Shown: positions 1-12,061 of the stretch, in pieces | Numbering within the stretch: position 1 is the first letter of the stretch | Layout: the number at the start of each line of letters is the position of its first letter | Assembly: GCA_965240325.2 (NCBI GenBank) | Contig: OZ251224.1 | Span: 1 to 64,000 of the forward strand | Reading direction: 5' to 3' | From: Rebecca billardiae RCC1528 | Taxonomy: Eukaryota > Haptophyta | Length of the DNA: 64,000 nt | The notes under the pieces: model-generated | Told to the model about the DNA's origin: nothing | The model's database searches: none | What the model saw: the letters and a program-made list of their open reading frames with translations, nothing else | Position numbers and translations under genes: made by a program

Positions 1-1197
1 ACCTAACCCTAACCCCCTAACCCCTAACCCTAACCCTAAACCCTAACCCCTAACCCTAACCCTAACCCTAACCTAACCCTAACCCTTACTAACCCTAACC
101 CTAACCCTAACCCTAACCCTAACCCTAACCCTAACCCTAACCCCTAACCCTAACCCCTAACCCTAACCCCTAACCCTAACCCCTAACCCCTAACCCTAAC
201 CAACCTAACCCTAACCCTAACCCTAACCCTAACCCCTAACCCTAACCCTAACCCTAACCCTAACCCTAACCCCTAACCCTAACCCTAACCCAACCTAACC
301 CTAACCCTAACCCTAACCCTAACCCTAACCCTAACCCTAACCCTAACCCTAACCCTAACCCTAACCCTAACCCTAACCCTAACCCTAACCCTAACCCTAA
401 CCCTAACCCTAACCCTAACCCTAACCCTAACCCTAACCCTAACCCTAACCCTAACCCCTAACCCTAACCCTAACCCTAACCCTAACCCCTAACCTAACCC
501 TAACCCTAACCCTAACCCTAACCCTAACCCTAACCCTAACCCTAACCCTAACCCTAACCCTAACCCTAACCCTAACCCCTAACCCCCTAACCCTAACCCT
601 AACCCTAACCCTAACCCTAACCCTAACCCTAACCCTAACCCTAACCCTAACCCTAACCCTAACCCTAACCCCTAACCCTAACCCTAACCCTAACCCTAAC
701 CCTAACCCTAACCCTAACCCTAACCCCTAACCCTAACCCTAACCCTAACCCTAACCCTAACCCTAACCCTAACCCTAACCCTAACCCTAACCCTAACCCT
801 AACCCTAACCCTAACCCCTAACCCTAACCCTAACCCTAACCCTAACCCTAACCCTAACCCTAACCCTAACCCTAACCCTAACCCTAACCCTAACCCTAAC
901 CCTAACCCTAACCCTAACCCTAACCCTAACCCTAACCCTAACCCCTAACCCTAACCCTAACCCTAACCCTAACCCTAACCCTAACCCTAACCCTAACCCT
1001 AACCCTAACCCTAACCCTAACCCTAACCCTAACCCTAACCCTAACCCCTAACCCTAACCCTAACCCTAACCCTAACCCTAACCCTAACCCTAACCCTAAC
1101 CCTAACCCTAACCCTAACCCTAACCCTAACCCTAACCCTAACCCTAACCCTACCCCTAACCCTAACCCTAACCCTAACCCTAACCCTAACCCTAACC

Positions 1198-1238
<41 letters not shown>

Positions 1239-1323
1239 CCCTAACCCCTAACCCTAAACCCCTAACCCTAACCCTAACCCTAACCCTAACCCTAACCCTA
1301 AACCCTAAAACCCTAACCCTAAC

Positions 1324-1354
<31 letters not shown>

Positions 1355-1505
1355 CCCTAACCCTAACCCCCTAACCCTAACCCTAACCCTAACCCTAACC
1401 CTAACCCTAACCCCCTAACCCTAACCCTAACCCTAAACCCTAAACCCTAACCCTAACCTAACCCTAACCCTAACCCTAACCCTAACCCTAAACCCTAAAC
1501 CCCTA

Positions 1506-1544
<39 letters not shown>

Positions 1545-1612
1545 CCCTAACCCTAACCCCTAACCCTAACCCTAACCCTAACCCTAACCCTAACCCTAAC
1601 CCTAACCCTAAC

Positions 1613-1662
<50 letters not shown>

Positions 1663-1703
1663 CCCTAACCCTAACCCTAACCCTAACCCTAACCCAAACC
1701 CTA

Positions 1704-1767
<64 letters not shown>

Positions 1768-2041
1768 CCCTAACCCTAACCCTAACCCTAAACCTAACCC
1801 TAACCCTAACCCTAACCCTAACCCTAACCCTAACCCTAACCCTAACCCTAACCCTAACCCTAACCCTAACCCTAACCCTAACCCTAACCCTAACCCTAAC
1901 CCTAACCCTAACCCTAACCCTAACCCTAACCCTAACCCTAACCCTAACCCTAACCCTAACCCTAACCCTAACCCTAACCCTAACCCTAACCCCCCTAACC
2001 CTAACCCTAACCCTAACCCTAACCTAACCCTAACCCTAACC
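1..2041. repeat. Telomere (CCCTAA)n, left chromosome end
   Basis: Nearly uninterrupted CCCTAA repeats, the C-rich strand of a TTAGGG telomere, run from the first base to about 2041. Sporadic variants (CCCCTAA, CCCTAAA, CCTAA) occur throughout and are denser between about 1200 and 1800. The C-rich strand lies 5' on the plus strand, so this is the left end of a chromosome. No subtelomeric satellite separates the array from unique sequence. Confidence 0.98.
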
Positions 2042-2169
2042 CAGCCTGAGGATGATGGCAGAGATTATATGGCACGACTGACCGACTACTGCTACAGCAC
2101 TGCGCCGCCAGCCGGCGCGGAAGCCGCTGCGGCAGCAGGGGCTTCGTCAGCAGCTGCCTGTGCCGCGCA

Positions 2170-3513
2170 CTACTCGATGCAGTACGGCTTGTGCACCTTC
2201 CACGAGCTGCGCAGGTGCTCGCGCGAGCAGAAGGCCGCCACGTGGCACCGCTCGCACTTCTTCAGACCACGGCCTGTGCGTCCGCAGGCGATGCAGCACT
2301 GAGAGACCACCTCACGCACTCCAGCCAAAGTAGCCAGCGCATCGCACGCTGCATCTCGGAGGCGGTCGGGATCGAGCTCTTGTCCACGGCGCACCAGCCG
2401 CGCGCCCTCCTCCACGGCGCGCTCCACTCCCACACCCAGCAGCATCATCTGTCCCAGTGAGATGTGCGCCTCTGCGCTCCCGCCATCAGCAGCCAGGCGG
2501 TACCAGCGCGCCGCCTCGCCCCAATCCTGCTGCACACCGTCGCCTGCCATGTAGCACAGGCCCAGCCTCCACTGCGCCTGCGCATCGCCCTGCTCGGCTG
2601 CCAGCCGGTACAAGCGCACCGCCTCACCCCAATCCTGCTGCACACCCTGGCCGTGCTCGTAGCACAGGCCCAGCCTCCACTGCGCCTGCGCATCGCCCTG
2701 CTCGGCCCCCAGCCGGAACCAGCGCACCGCCTCGCCCCAATCCGGCTGCACACCGTCGCCTTGCCCGTAGCAACAGCCCAGATTGCACTGCGCCTCGGCA
2801 TTGCCCTGCTCGGCGGCCAGCCGGTACCAGCGCACCGCCTCGCCCCAATCCTGCTGCACGCCCTTGCCCTGCGCGCAGCACATGCCCAGATTGTACTGCG
2901 CTGGAGCAAGGCCCTGCTCGGCCGCCAGCCGGAACCAGCGCGCCGCCTCGCCCCAATCCTGCTGCCCGCCCTCGCCCTGCGCGCAGCACGTGCCCAGCTT
3001 GGCCTGCGCTGAAGCAACGCCCTGCTCGGCGGCCAGCCGGTACCAGCGCACCGCCTCGCCCCGATCTTGCTGCACACCCTGGCCGTGCTCGTGGCACTCG
3101 CCCAGCTTCTCCTGCGCGTTTGCAAAGCCCTGCTCGGCCGCCAGCCGGTACCAGCGCAGCGCCTCGTCCATGTCCTGCGGCACGCCCAAGCTTGCCTCGT
3201 AGCATGCGCCCAGACGGCACTGTGCTTGAGCATGGCCCTGCTCGGCCCCCAGCCGGTACCAGCGCGCGGCAGCCTCGAGGTCCACGCGCTGACCGAGAAT
3301 GGGCGATATGACGCAGATGTCGCCCATTCTCGCCTGCGCCTCGGCCAGGCCGCGCTCGGCGGCGAGGGTGTACAGGCGGAGGGCTTCGCGCTCGTCCTGC
3401 GCAATGCCGTCGCCAGTCTCGGCCCGCCGCGCCAGCAGGAACGTCGCACGCGCGTCGCCGCGCCCCGACTTGCGCCAGAGGAGCCTGACCGCCGCGGAAG
3501 CGTCCGCCGCCAT
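2170..3513 (-). CDS. Sel1-repeat protein with C-terminal MYND zinc finger
   Basis: An intact intronless 447-residue frame. Residues about 20-380 are roughly ten tandem 36-residue Sel1-like (TPR-related) repeats; the recurring core is WGEAVRWYRLAAEQG followed by A-AQ-LG-C. The last ~40 residues form a MYND-type finger with Cys pairs CIAC, CERC and FC and a terminal HKPYC. One usual zinc ligand is His (CSREH instead of CSREC). Sel1 arrays are protein-interaction solenoids and MYND fingers bind proline-rich peptides, so a scaffold or adaptor role is likely; the partner is unknown. The stop codon lies about 130 bp from the telomere array, and the start is about 30 bp from a transposon end, so promoter space is very short. 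High repeat identity suggests recent expansion or gene conversion. Confidence 0.9.
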   Translation of the reverse strand: MAADASAAVRLLWRKSGRGDARATFLLARRAETGDGIAQDEREALRLYTLAAERGLAEAQARMGDICVISPILGQRVDLEAAARWYRLGAEQGHAQAQCRLGACYEASLGVPQDMDEALRWYRLAAEQGFANAQEKLGECHEHGQGVQQDRGEAVRWYRLAAEQGVASAQAKLGTCCAQGEGGQQDWGEAARWFRLAAEQGLAPAQYNLGMCCAQGKGVQQDWGEAVRWYRLAAEQGNAEAQCNLGCCYGQGDGVQPDWGEAVRWFRLGAEQGDAQAQWRLGLCYEHGQGVQQDWGEAVRLYRLAAEQGDAQAQWRLGLCYMAGDGVQQDWGEAARWYRLAADGGSAEAHISLGQMMLLGVGVERAVEEGARLVRRGQELDPDRLRDAACDALATLAGVREVVSQCCIACGRTGRGLKKCERCHVAAFCSREHLRSSWKVHKPYCIE

Positions 3514-3545
3514 GAGCGCAACCCTTCGTCGGAAGAATACTGCGT

Positions 3546-3599
3546 GTAATCTCGCCTGCCTGAGCTGTGTGCGACTGTGCGTCTCTTATTCTTAGTAAA
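3546..3599. mobile_element. Solo terminal repeat of MITE family A
   Basis: This ~54 bp matches the inverted end of the complete family A element at 42823-43124 (CTCGCCTGCCTGAGCTGTGT ... CTTATTCTTAGTAAA). It stops short of the terminal CTG because a family B end begins at 3600. Only one end is present. It lies just upstream of the Sel1/MYND start codon. Confidence 0.75.
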
Positions 3600-3985
3600 T
3601 GGCGGGCCGTAGGTCCGCCCCTTGTAGTGCCCGGGAAAAAGATAAGAAAAAGAAAAGGAAAAAAGAAAATCGCCTCGCAAAGTAGAAAAGAAAATCGCTT
3701 CGCTCACTACCGGGCGCCCTCGCAGCTCCCACTGGGGACGCTCGGCCGAAAACCATATGGCGCCTGGCGCGGAGCGCGTGGGCCGCGCGCGCCGAATCCA
3801 ACGCCGGCGCGGACATCGCGCGAGGATTCCCTAGACGGGTTTTCGCCCGATTCGCGATTGCTGCCCTCGTCGTCTCGCGTGCAGGTCGAACGGGGCCCAA
3901 ATCGGACCGTTTGATGCGGTACGCTCGGCGCGTCGACACGATCGTGCGACTTGGGGCGATCCTCGCCCGACGTGCACGTCGAAAG
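3600..3985. mobile_element. Truncated MITE family B copy
   Basis: This stretch is collinear with the reverse complement of the complete family B element at 31301-31899. It begins with the same terminus (TGGCGGGCCGTAGGTCCGCC) and shares the A/G-rich subterminal tract and the following GC-rich core. Similarity fades near 3985 and no second terminus was found. It lacks the 102-bp palindrome present in the 31.8-kb copy and so records the empty site for that insertion. Confidence 0.75.
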
Positions 3986-5187
3986 CTCGCACCGGCCGTA
4001 GCATCATGCGCTGCGCACGATGACCGCCTCGCGCGATCCACCGTCGCGCGTCGGGCTCGGTGCGAGAAAGCCCTCATCACGAGGCGTCTCGCGGGCGGGA
4101 AGCGCCATCGCACGCGACGCAAGATTTGGCGCGGCCTTCTGAACTCGATCGCCGGAATCCGCGCACCGGACTCAGTCCTCGCTCGCGGTCCGGTCCCTCA
4201 GACGAAGCCCACGTCCGGCCTGCATGGCGTCGACGGTGACCAATGCGACGGAAGCGCAGCGCCAACGGCGTACGACGCGCAGCGGACGCACCTCCCGGGT
4301 CTGTCGCCGTGGCAGCAACCGCGTCATCGCGAGTTGGCGACCCTCGCCGCAGCGCGACACAGACAAGCCCGTGATGCCATCTGCAGAGAGACGGGACGTC
4401 GAGCATGCAACATCGCCGCGCCATCCTCGTCCATGGCGCAGGCGCTGCGGGACGAGGCGGACGTCGTCACGCCGGTGACGGATGCGCTGCGAATCGTGTG
4501 TTTGCTCGAGCAGCTCGTGCCCGCTCTCGATCGCGAGTGGCACACGCTGTCGCTGTGCGCGCGCGCGCACAACCAACAGCTCCTTGTGCCGCCGAACACG
4601 CAGGCGCCAGACCTGTCGCACGAGGCGAAGAGCGACGACCGCGCGAACGTCATCGCGCTCGTGCTCAGCGTGGCAGCCGTGCACGACGCCAACGCGACCT
4701 GCGCCGAGCCCATCATGCCCGGAGCAGACATCGGCAAGCATCCTCGCGACGACCGCTCTCGGCTGGCGGCAGGAGGACATGCACATGATCTACTCTGGCG
4801 GCTTCGTCGGCGGCGAGGCGCTCGATTACGCCATCGCGGTCGAGATGCGGCACATACAGTGCGTACCCGCGCTCGCGCGGAGCAACGGGCTACCCGCCCC
4901 GCCCCGCGCGCTGCACATTCCCTCGTGGGTGTGGGCCTCGCTGATGCGCATAAGAGTACAGACTGAGACGTGTCACACGTCGGGGAGCCAACTTCACGTG
5001 TCATCACTGGTCCTTGCACTCGACTGTCCGTAACCCACGGCCACGAGCGAATGTGGAAAGACGCGAACCCGCAAAGGATACATTGCGACAGCACTGGCAC
5101 GGCCCGCCGACTCCCCCGCCCGCCAGGGCACAGTTTGGTATTGTACACAGCCACGACGGCACCGTGTCGATGCGCCGGCGACGCCAC
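3986..5187. other. Gene-poor segment with decayed coding traces
   Basis: No intact gene was recognised. On the plus strand, about 4430-4765 reads as plausible helical protein in one frame (from MAQALRDEADVVTPVTDALR). About 4765-4960 reads plausibly in the next frame (MIYSGGFVGGEALDYAIAVE). This could be a frameshifted relic or an unrecognised two-exon gene. No family was identified for either part. Confidence 0.35.
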
Positions 5188-7928
5188 TCACGCCGCCGCC
5201 GTCCACGCGGCGGCCGGGCTCGGCGGCGCGCGCGCGCCCGCGGCCGAGGCGGCGCTCACGCTGCGCGAGCGCGTCGCGCTGCCGCCGCCGCCGCCGTCCG
5301 CCGCGCCGCCGCCGCTGCCGCCGCGCGCCGGCTCGCGCGCCGGCTCGTGCGCGACGACCTCGGCGCGCACCTGCTGCACCGGCCGCACGTACTCGATCCC
5401 CGCCGCCTGCATGTACCCGTGCACGAAGAGGTAGAGCCGCGTGCGCGCGGCGTCGAGCACGTCCTCCTGCCACCGCTTGTGCGCGCTCGTCGCCATCACC
5501 CAGATCTCGAGGTGCCCCTCCGAGTAGTTGTTCTTGGCGATGAAGGCGACCTCCATGCGCACCCAGTCCTGCGGCGTGCTGCCGATGTACTCGCGCACCG
5601 AGTCGAGCAGCTCGGAGACCTTGGGCGCGGGCGTGCACGCGGGCACTTGCAGCACGTTGGGCAGCACCGGGTTCTGCGAGCGGTTCATGTTGATCACGCC
5701 CATCCGCCGCACGATGTGGTTCATGAGCGTGTGCTGCTCGCCGTTCCACGCGATCACGCTCGTGTGCGTGAGGTGGATGGCCTGCACGACGAGCGGCGCG
5801 ACGCCCTCGCCGCCCAGCCCGGGCTGCGTCACGAGGATCCGGTCGCCGATGTCGTACGGCCGCACGAGCAGCACGTACAGCACGCCCGAGATCGTCTCGT
5901 ACGGCAGGAAGCCGAGCACGAGCGCGGCGCTGAGCACGGTCGACGAGAGCGGCAGCACCCACGGCTCGGGGTCGACGCCCCAGTCGACGAGGAAGACGCC
6001 GGCGATCAGCATCACCGCGGCCCACAGCCCGACGCCGAACGCGCGCACGTACGAGTTGAGCGAGTCGAACGAGCTCACCGCCGCGTTGATGTACCTGCGC
6101 GCGCGCGGCGCCGCGCGTGAGCGCGCGAGCGCTCGGCGAGCGCGCGGCGCGGCGCGGCGCGGGTGCGCGCGCGCGCGGCCGCGCACCGCTGCTCCTTGTA
6201 CGCGTTCTCGACCGCGGCGACGAACTCGGCCTCGGAGACGTGCTCGGCGGGGAAGAGCGCGAGCACCTGCTGCTCCAGCTGCCGGCGGAACCCCTTGCCG
6301 CGCATGCGCGTCGCGTCGACGCACCAGCGCACCAGCCGCGCGCGCGGGATCGTGTCTGCGAGACCCGCGCCGCCGCCCGCCGCCGCCGCCGCGGCCGCGC
6401 GGCTCGTCCGCGCCTGCGGCGGCGCGCCAAAGGCGGCGGGCGGGTCGGAGGCGCGGCGCTCGCGCGTCACCTCGACGCGCAGCGCGTTGAACGCGTTCGC
6501 CCCCTTCTGCCGCGCCTCGCCCAGCGACGCCACGAAGCCCGCGCCCGCCTTGAGCGCGTCGCGCAGCACGTCCAGGTGGTCGTCGAGCGTCGACGCGCCG
6601 CCCGCGCCCGCGGGGAAGAGCGCCTCGTCGAGCGTCGGGTCGAAGTCCTTGGGGCGGCGCGCGGCGGAGCGCAGCCGGTCGTACGCGCGCGCGCGCGCCG
6701 CGCGCGCCTGGCCGAACAGGATGCGCAGCACGCGCAGCGAGAGCACGGCGGAGCGCACGCGCGCCTGGAAGTGTCCGCGCTGCAAAGAGTCAAACAGCCC
6801 GGCGGACGCGCCCTCGAGCAGCCCGCGCGTCAGCGCGCACGCGCACACCCAGCCGTTGACCGAGTGGAGGAAGGGCACGCCGCGCAGCGCGGCCCACGCC
6901 TCCGGCTCGAGCGCGTGCTCCGCGTTGTACAGCGCGCTCATCAGCGAGACCCACACCAGCGCGACCGCGGGCCAGCCGTCGAAGCCGTCCACGAGCACCG
7001 TCACGCGGTACGGCAGCAGCTCGAGGCACGGCGAGCTGTTGAACAGGCCGAAGAAGACGCCGACGAAGACGCGCGCGCCGACGAGGACGTACAGCGGGCG
7101 CAGCAGCCACAGCCGCCAGTGCGCGCGCAGCGGCTCGTCCGCGTGCCCCCAGAACGCCAGCGCGTACGGCAGCAGCAGCAGCACGCGCCACGCCTCTGCG
7201 CTCAGCAGGCCGACCAGCGTGCGCGCGTACACGCGCGCGCGCTTCGCGCACGACGCCAGCCCGGGCGCCGCGCCGCCGCCGCCGCCGCCGCCGGGGGGGG
7301 CGCGCCGCGTGGGCGCGCGCGCGCCGGCGCGCCGCGTGCCGCGCCGCGCCGGCGGCGGCGCCTGCTCCTGGGCGGCGGGCTGCGCGGGCGTCGGCTGCAC
7401 GCGGCCGGGCGGCGGCGCGCCGTCGTCCCGGCCGGCACTGGCGCGGTTGGCCTTTTCGAGCTTGTCCAGCCGCGCGGGCGGCACGTCGAGCACGTCGCGC
7501 ACCATCCCGGGCAGCGACTCGACCGAGGAGGACGCGCTGATCCCGCCGGACGTCGCCGTCTCCGCCGCCGAGCCGTTGTCGCTCAGCCGGTGGCTCCGCA
7601 CCGACTCGTCGTCGTCGTCGACGGCGGCGGCCTCCTCCTCGACGACGCCGAGCACGATCTCGTCGACGTGCGACACCTTCGACGCCTCCATCTCCGCCGT
7701 CACGTCGCGCATCACGTCGACCACCTGCAGCGCCTCCTCGAACGACTCGGGCTGCACGCGGCCCGCGTCCGACGCCGAGGCCTCGGTCGCGCCGCGCGAG
7801 AAGCGCAGCACCGAGGCGGAGGCGCCGCGGCTACGCGGGCCGTCGTCGGGCTCGAAGGGCGACGGCGCCACGCCGGGCGCCGCCTCGATCGTCGCCGTCG
7901 CGTCGTCCACCGTCGGGTCGTCGTCCAT
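5188..7928 (-). CDS. MscS-like mechanosensitive ion channel (copy 1)
   Basis: Two exons, 7928-6187 and 6094-5188, joined across a 92-bp GT-AG intron. The junction restores ...NAYKEQR/YINAAVSSFDSL in frame. The protein has an acidic disordered N-terminus, several hydrophobic segments (for example WRVLLLLPYALAFWG) and a pore-side helix region. An MscS-type beta domain follows (RPYDIGDRILV, then VRRMGVINMNRSQNPV) with an alpha/beta C-terminal domain. This order resembles the plant/algal MSL channels, which release ions when membrane tension rises, in the plasma or an organelle membrane. The start at 7928 (MDDDPTVDD) is preferred; an in-frame ATG at 8057 would add 43 residues. A divergent paralogue starts about 400 bp away. 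Confidence 0.87.
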
Positions 7929-8332
7929 TGTTGGGCAGTTGATGCGTGCGCTCGTGGACTCGGACGCCGAGGATGGCCCAGGATGCGTCCACCCGTCGGC
8001 CGCTGCCGCCAGTTTGCATCCCGTGACGTCGCTACTAATCATCTTGCAGATTCTCATATCGACGAACGATTCTCGAGCAAGTACGTGGACCCGACTCGGC
8101 TGTGATTCGGTGATTCCGACCGGCGAGCTCGGCCTGTCGTCGAATCAAGCCTGTCGAATCGCAGTTGATGACTACTATAGATGCACCCGCTTTTTTTAGG
8201 TGGGGCGGCGGCGGCGGACGGCCGACCGTTATGACGTGTATTCCTGCACGCGAGTTCCACTTGATGCCGCAACTTACCCGTCGGGGAATCGGCCGCCGCT
8301 GCCCGTCCACTGCACGCCCTCGCTCGTCGGCC
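7929..8332. promoter_or_regulatory. Intergenic region between divergent MscS-like genes
   Basis: Roughly 400 bp separate the two divergent start codons. It is the only space for both promoters, so a shared bidirectional promoter is inferred. A lower-GC stretch around 8030-8200 contrasts with the coding DNA on both sides. No TATA box or defined motif was identified. Confidence 0.4.
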
Positions 8333-9221
8333 ATGTGCGCGCCGGGCCGCGCGCCCGCGGCGGCGGTGGCCGAAGCGCTCGACGCCGTCGCGACGCTCGC
8401 GGAGCACATGGAGCCGCACGCCGCCAAGCCGCACGCCGCGGCCTCAGCCGACGCGCTCGCGCTCGCCGAGGCGGAGCGCGCGCTCGACGCGGCGCCCCTC
8501 GACGCCGAGGCGGCCGCCGACGTGCTCGCGCACCGCCGCCCGTTGCCGCCGAGTCAGGAGGAGGCGCAGCACGGCTCGCCGCACCCGACGAGCCGCAGCG
8601 ACAGCAGCCACGACGCGCGCGGGCGCGGCTGCCGCCGCGCGCTCGCCTCGGCGCGCGCGCTGCTGGGCGCGCTGCTCGCCGAGCTGTGCGCGGGCTGCGC
8701 GCTGCTGCTGCCAATCCCGCTGGCGTTCGCGCTCGACGGCGCGGCGGGGATGGAGCGCACGTGGCGCGCGTGGCTGCTGCGCCCCGCGCTCGCGCTCGCC
8801 TGCGTGCGCGCGTGCACCGCCGCCCTCTCCGCCGCGCTGCCGCACGAGGCGCTGCTCGCGCGCGCGCCGGTGGGCGCGGCGCTGCTGGCCGACGCGTTCC
8901 GCGGCTGGGCGGGCACGGCGGTGGTCTGGGCGGCGGTGCTCGGCGCGCTCGGGCACGAGGGAGCGGCGCTGGTGGACGGCGCCGACGGCGGCGCCGAGTT
9001 GGGCTGGGCGCTGCTCGTGCGCACGCCGCGCACGCGCGCGGTGCTCGGCTGGCTCGGCGGCGCCGCGGCCGCGCGCGCGCTCGCAGACGCGGCGGTGCGC
9101 GGCGCGTTTGCGAGCGCGCGGCACGCGCACCTGCGCGCGCGCACGCAGCGCGCGCTGCGCTCGCTGCAGCTGCTCGCCGCGCTGTTCGGCGCGGCGCGCG
9201 TCGCGGACGCGGACGCGCCGC

Positions 9222-9258
<37 letters not shown>

Positions 9259-9547
9259 GGGCGCGAGCGCCGCCGCGCACGCGCCGCCGCAGCGCGCTCT
9301 CTCCGCTCTCTCTGCACGGCCTCTCTCCGCACGGCTGGGCGCGATGCGCGGCGCGCTGCGCGAGAGGGTGGCCACCTCGCGCGGCGACGTGCGCGAGCGC
9401 GCCGCGGCGGCGTACGCCGCGCTGCTCGGCGCGGAGGCGGCGGAGCGCCGCGCGCGCGGCGGGCGCGCGCCGCCCCCGAGCGCGCTGGGCCGGTGCTGGC
9501 TGCTCGACGTGCTCGGCGCAGCCGCAGCCGCCGCGCAGCAGCGCTCA

Positions 9548-9580
<33 letters not shown>

Positions 9581-10612
9581 CGGCGCGAGCAGGACGCGGC
9601 GGCGGCCGCGCGCGCGCACGCGGAGGCGGAGCTGCTGCCGCCGCGCGGCGCGTCGGAGACCGTCGGCCTGCGCGAGTTTGTCGAGGGCGTGGAGCGCTGC
9701 TACCGCGCGCAGCAGGCGCTGCACGCCTCGCACGCCGCGCTCGAGGGCGCGCACGGCTCCACGGCCGCGCTCGTGCGCGGCGCGTGGGCCGTGTGCGCGC
9801 TGGTGGGCGGCGCGCTCGCGCTCGACGGCGGCGAGTCGGCGCCCGCCGCCGCGCCGCCGCTCTTCTCCGCCGCGCTCACGTGCTTCTTCCTGCTCACGCA
9901 CCTGCCGCACGAGCTGCTGGGGGGGCTGCACTACGCGCTGGGCGTGCGGCCGTACGAGCTGGGCGAGCGCGTGGCGCTGGTGAACGCGGGCGAGGACGGC
10001 GGGTGCGGCGAGGCGCTCACCGTCACGCGCGTGGGGCTGGCGCACACGGAGGGCGTCTCGCGCGCGGGCGAGGCGCACTCCGTGCAGAACTGGGCGGTGC
10101 GCCGCCTCGGCCTCGTCAACCTCTCGCGCTCGCGCGCGCCCGTCGTCGCCGTCACGTTTGGCGCGCCCGCGAGCGCGTCCGCGGCGCAGCTCTCGGAGCT
10201 GCTCGACGCGGTGCGCGCGTACGCGCTCGGCTGCGCGGCCGACTGGTCGGAGGTGGAGGTGGTGGCGATCCGCGCGCTGGCGTACGAGCGCGGCGTGGTC
10301 GAGCTCGAGGCGCGGCTGCGCGCCGCGCACGCGCGCGCGGACGAGGACGCGCTCGACGGCGCGCTCGGCCGGCTGCGCCTCTTCGTGCACGCGTACATGG
10401 GGCACATGGGGCTGCGCGTCGCGGCGCCGCTGCAGCGCACCGCCGTCGCGCTGCGCGGGGTGCGGCCGCGGCCGCCGAGCGCGCCGCTCGGCGGCGCGCC
10501 GCTCCCGCCCGACGCGTCGGCGCTGCGGCCGGCTGCCGGGCTCGACGACGCGGCGCCGCCGCCGCGGCCGAGCGGCGCCGGCGCCGGCGGCCGCGCCGAC
10601 GCCGCCGCGCGA

Positions 10613-10649
<37 letters not shown>

Positions 10650-10741
10650 CCGACATGGGCGCGCCGCGCCGGCCGCCGCCGGTGCGCCGGCCGGTCGTGC
10701 AGCGCGCGACGCTGTGGACAAACGCGACCGGCGGGCCGTAG
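8333..10741 (+). CDS. MscS-like mechanosensitive ion channel (copy 2)
   Basis: A continuous frame of about 802 residues from the ATG at 8333; an in-frame ATG at 8165 would extend it. Hydrophobic segments (LCAGCALLLPIPLAFALDG, LLADAFRGWAGTAVVWAAVL, ALTCFFLLTHLPHELLGGLH) precede an MscS-type domain. That domain contains RPYELGERVALV and VRRLGLVNLSRSRAPVV, matching copy 1 position by position. It ends in a proline/alanine-rich tail with an 11-Ala run near the C-terminus. Poly-Ala and poly-Gly runs (the latter near 9550) reflect trinucleotide expansion. Copy 1 has an intron just before the last membrane segments and this gene is open through that point. The head-to-head arrangement indicates an inverted duplication. 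Domain order is the basis for the function; membrane location is unknown. Confidence 0.83.
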
Positions 10742-11526
10742 GCCCCCGAGCGGGCGTTGAGTGCTGTGCCCTTGATGCCGTGACGACGCCACGCGTTCGG
10801 GGCAGGCGCCCGCGCCGGGCGTGCGACCGAGCCGAGCTGGCCGGTGGCTGCCGCGTGGCCGGGGACCGCGGGCTGCTGTAATTTTGCGCCGCGCATACAT
10901 CATTGGCCGCAGCGGCGTCGTCGTCCGGCATTCGTCCGGCGCTGCTGCTACGGTACGCCGCGCACCGACCGGGCGGCGCCGGCCAGCGGGCTGCGCTGCC
11001 CGACGACCGACTGATAAGTGCTAGCTAGCATCTCTCTCTCTCTCTCTCCGCAGCAGATATATAAGCCGCCTGCTGTCGTGACGATGCGCGCCAGGGCGCG
11101 CCAGACTCGTCGTCCGATCCCGATCTGCGATCACTCGATATATCAGCATCAGATCAATACCGATATTATATATATATATATGCTGGCTAGCTACTGCTCT
11201 GGCGCTGCTGCTCTGCTAACGACTAAATCTGATGAGCAGTATATGATGACGATATGACTCATATCGTGCGCGGATCGATATATCATATATATACGCCAGA
11301 CGGTAGAGTCCAGCTTCCGCTCGGCGATGGAGTGATGGGCGACTACGAGGGGGGGGGGGGGACGACGGCGAGGAGCGCTGATCCTGGTGTTTGTCTCTGC
11401 TGCTCGATCTGCCGCTACAGCTTGCTGACTCTGACGCCTGCCCGTTGCATACCACGTCGTTAATATATTACGACGACTATGTATTCGGCATCAATTCTGA
11501 ATTCGCCTGCCGCGCGCTGTCACTAC
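10742..11526. other. Intergenic, simple-sequence rich
   Basis: No gene seen. The segment holds a (CT)n run near 11031-11048, a (TA)n run near 11163-11180 and a poly-G run near 11350. Confidence 0.6.
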
Positions 11527-12061
11527 TACAGGCAATCGCGGGCAATAAGGAGCTGTCACGTTAAGAAACTGGGGCTTGCTATCTGCGGATCTGGCCTAGA
11601 TTCGGGCTAGAAACTGAGGCTAGCGATTGGCTGGTTCGCCATACGCATAGTCACACTAAGAAACCGGGACTACGTCGTCCCGGCTGACGAGTGGTCCGCC
11701 GAGGGGCGAGGCGCAGTCGGCCCGTCGGGGACGCGGCGCGCGGCCCGACTACGAGTACAGTACTACAGGCCAAGTCCCGACTTCTCCTGATGACTGACTC
11801 CTGGCCAGTGCACCGCAGCATCCATGCAACATCATGCGCGCCAGATTTGCTCCAAAAAGGCCCAAAATTTTCTGTCGGCCTCGCCGGCCGGGCCTATGAA
11901 GACTCAGCGGGGGGCTCTGCCCCCCTGCGCCCCCCGCGCCTGCGCGGCGGGCGGACCTAGCTAAGAAACTGAGACTCCGTAGGCGCTCGGGCTACCGAAC
12001 GGCTAAGAAACCGAGGCTAGCCGTGAGATCTCTGACTTCTTATTGCCCGCGATTGCCTGTA
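11527..12061. mobile_element. TA-flanked MITE, CAGGCAATCGCGGGC family
   Basis: The ends are perfect 23-bp inverted repeats: TACAGGCAATCGCGGGCAAT at 11527 and its complement ending at 12061. The outermost TA is a likely TA target duplication, as for Tc1/mariner-type MITEs. Inside are five subterminal copies of TAAGAAACYGRGRCT-like sequence (near 11562, 11608, 11657, 11962, 12004), candidate transposase-binding sites. There is no coding capacity. A longer, more diverged relative lies inverted at 31922-32943. Confidence 0.85.

Noticed and set aside
2445-3707. Long frames on both strands over the Sel1/MYND gene
   Set aside because: They are periodic Arg/Ala/Pro shadows of the 108-bp Sel1 repeat unit; only the minus-strand 2170-3513 frame gives recognised domains.
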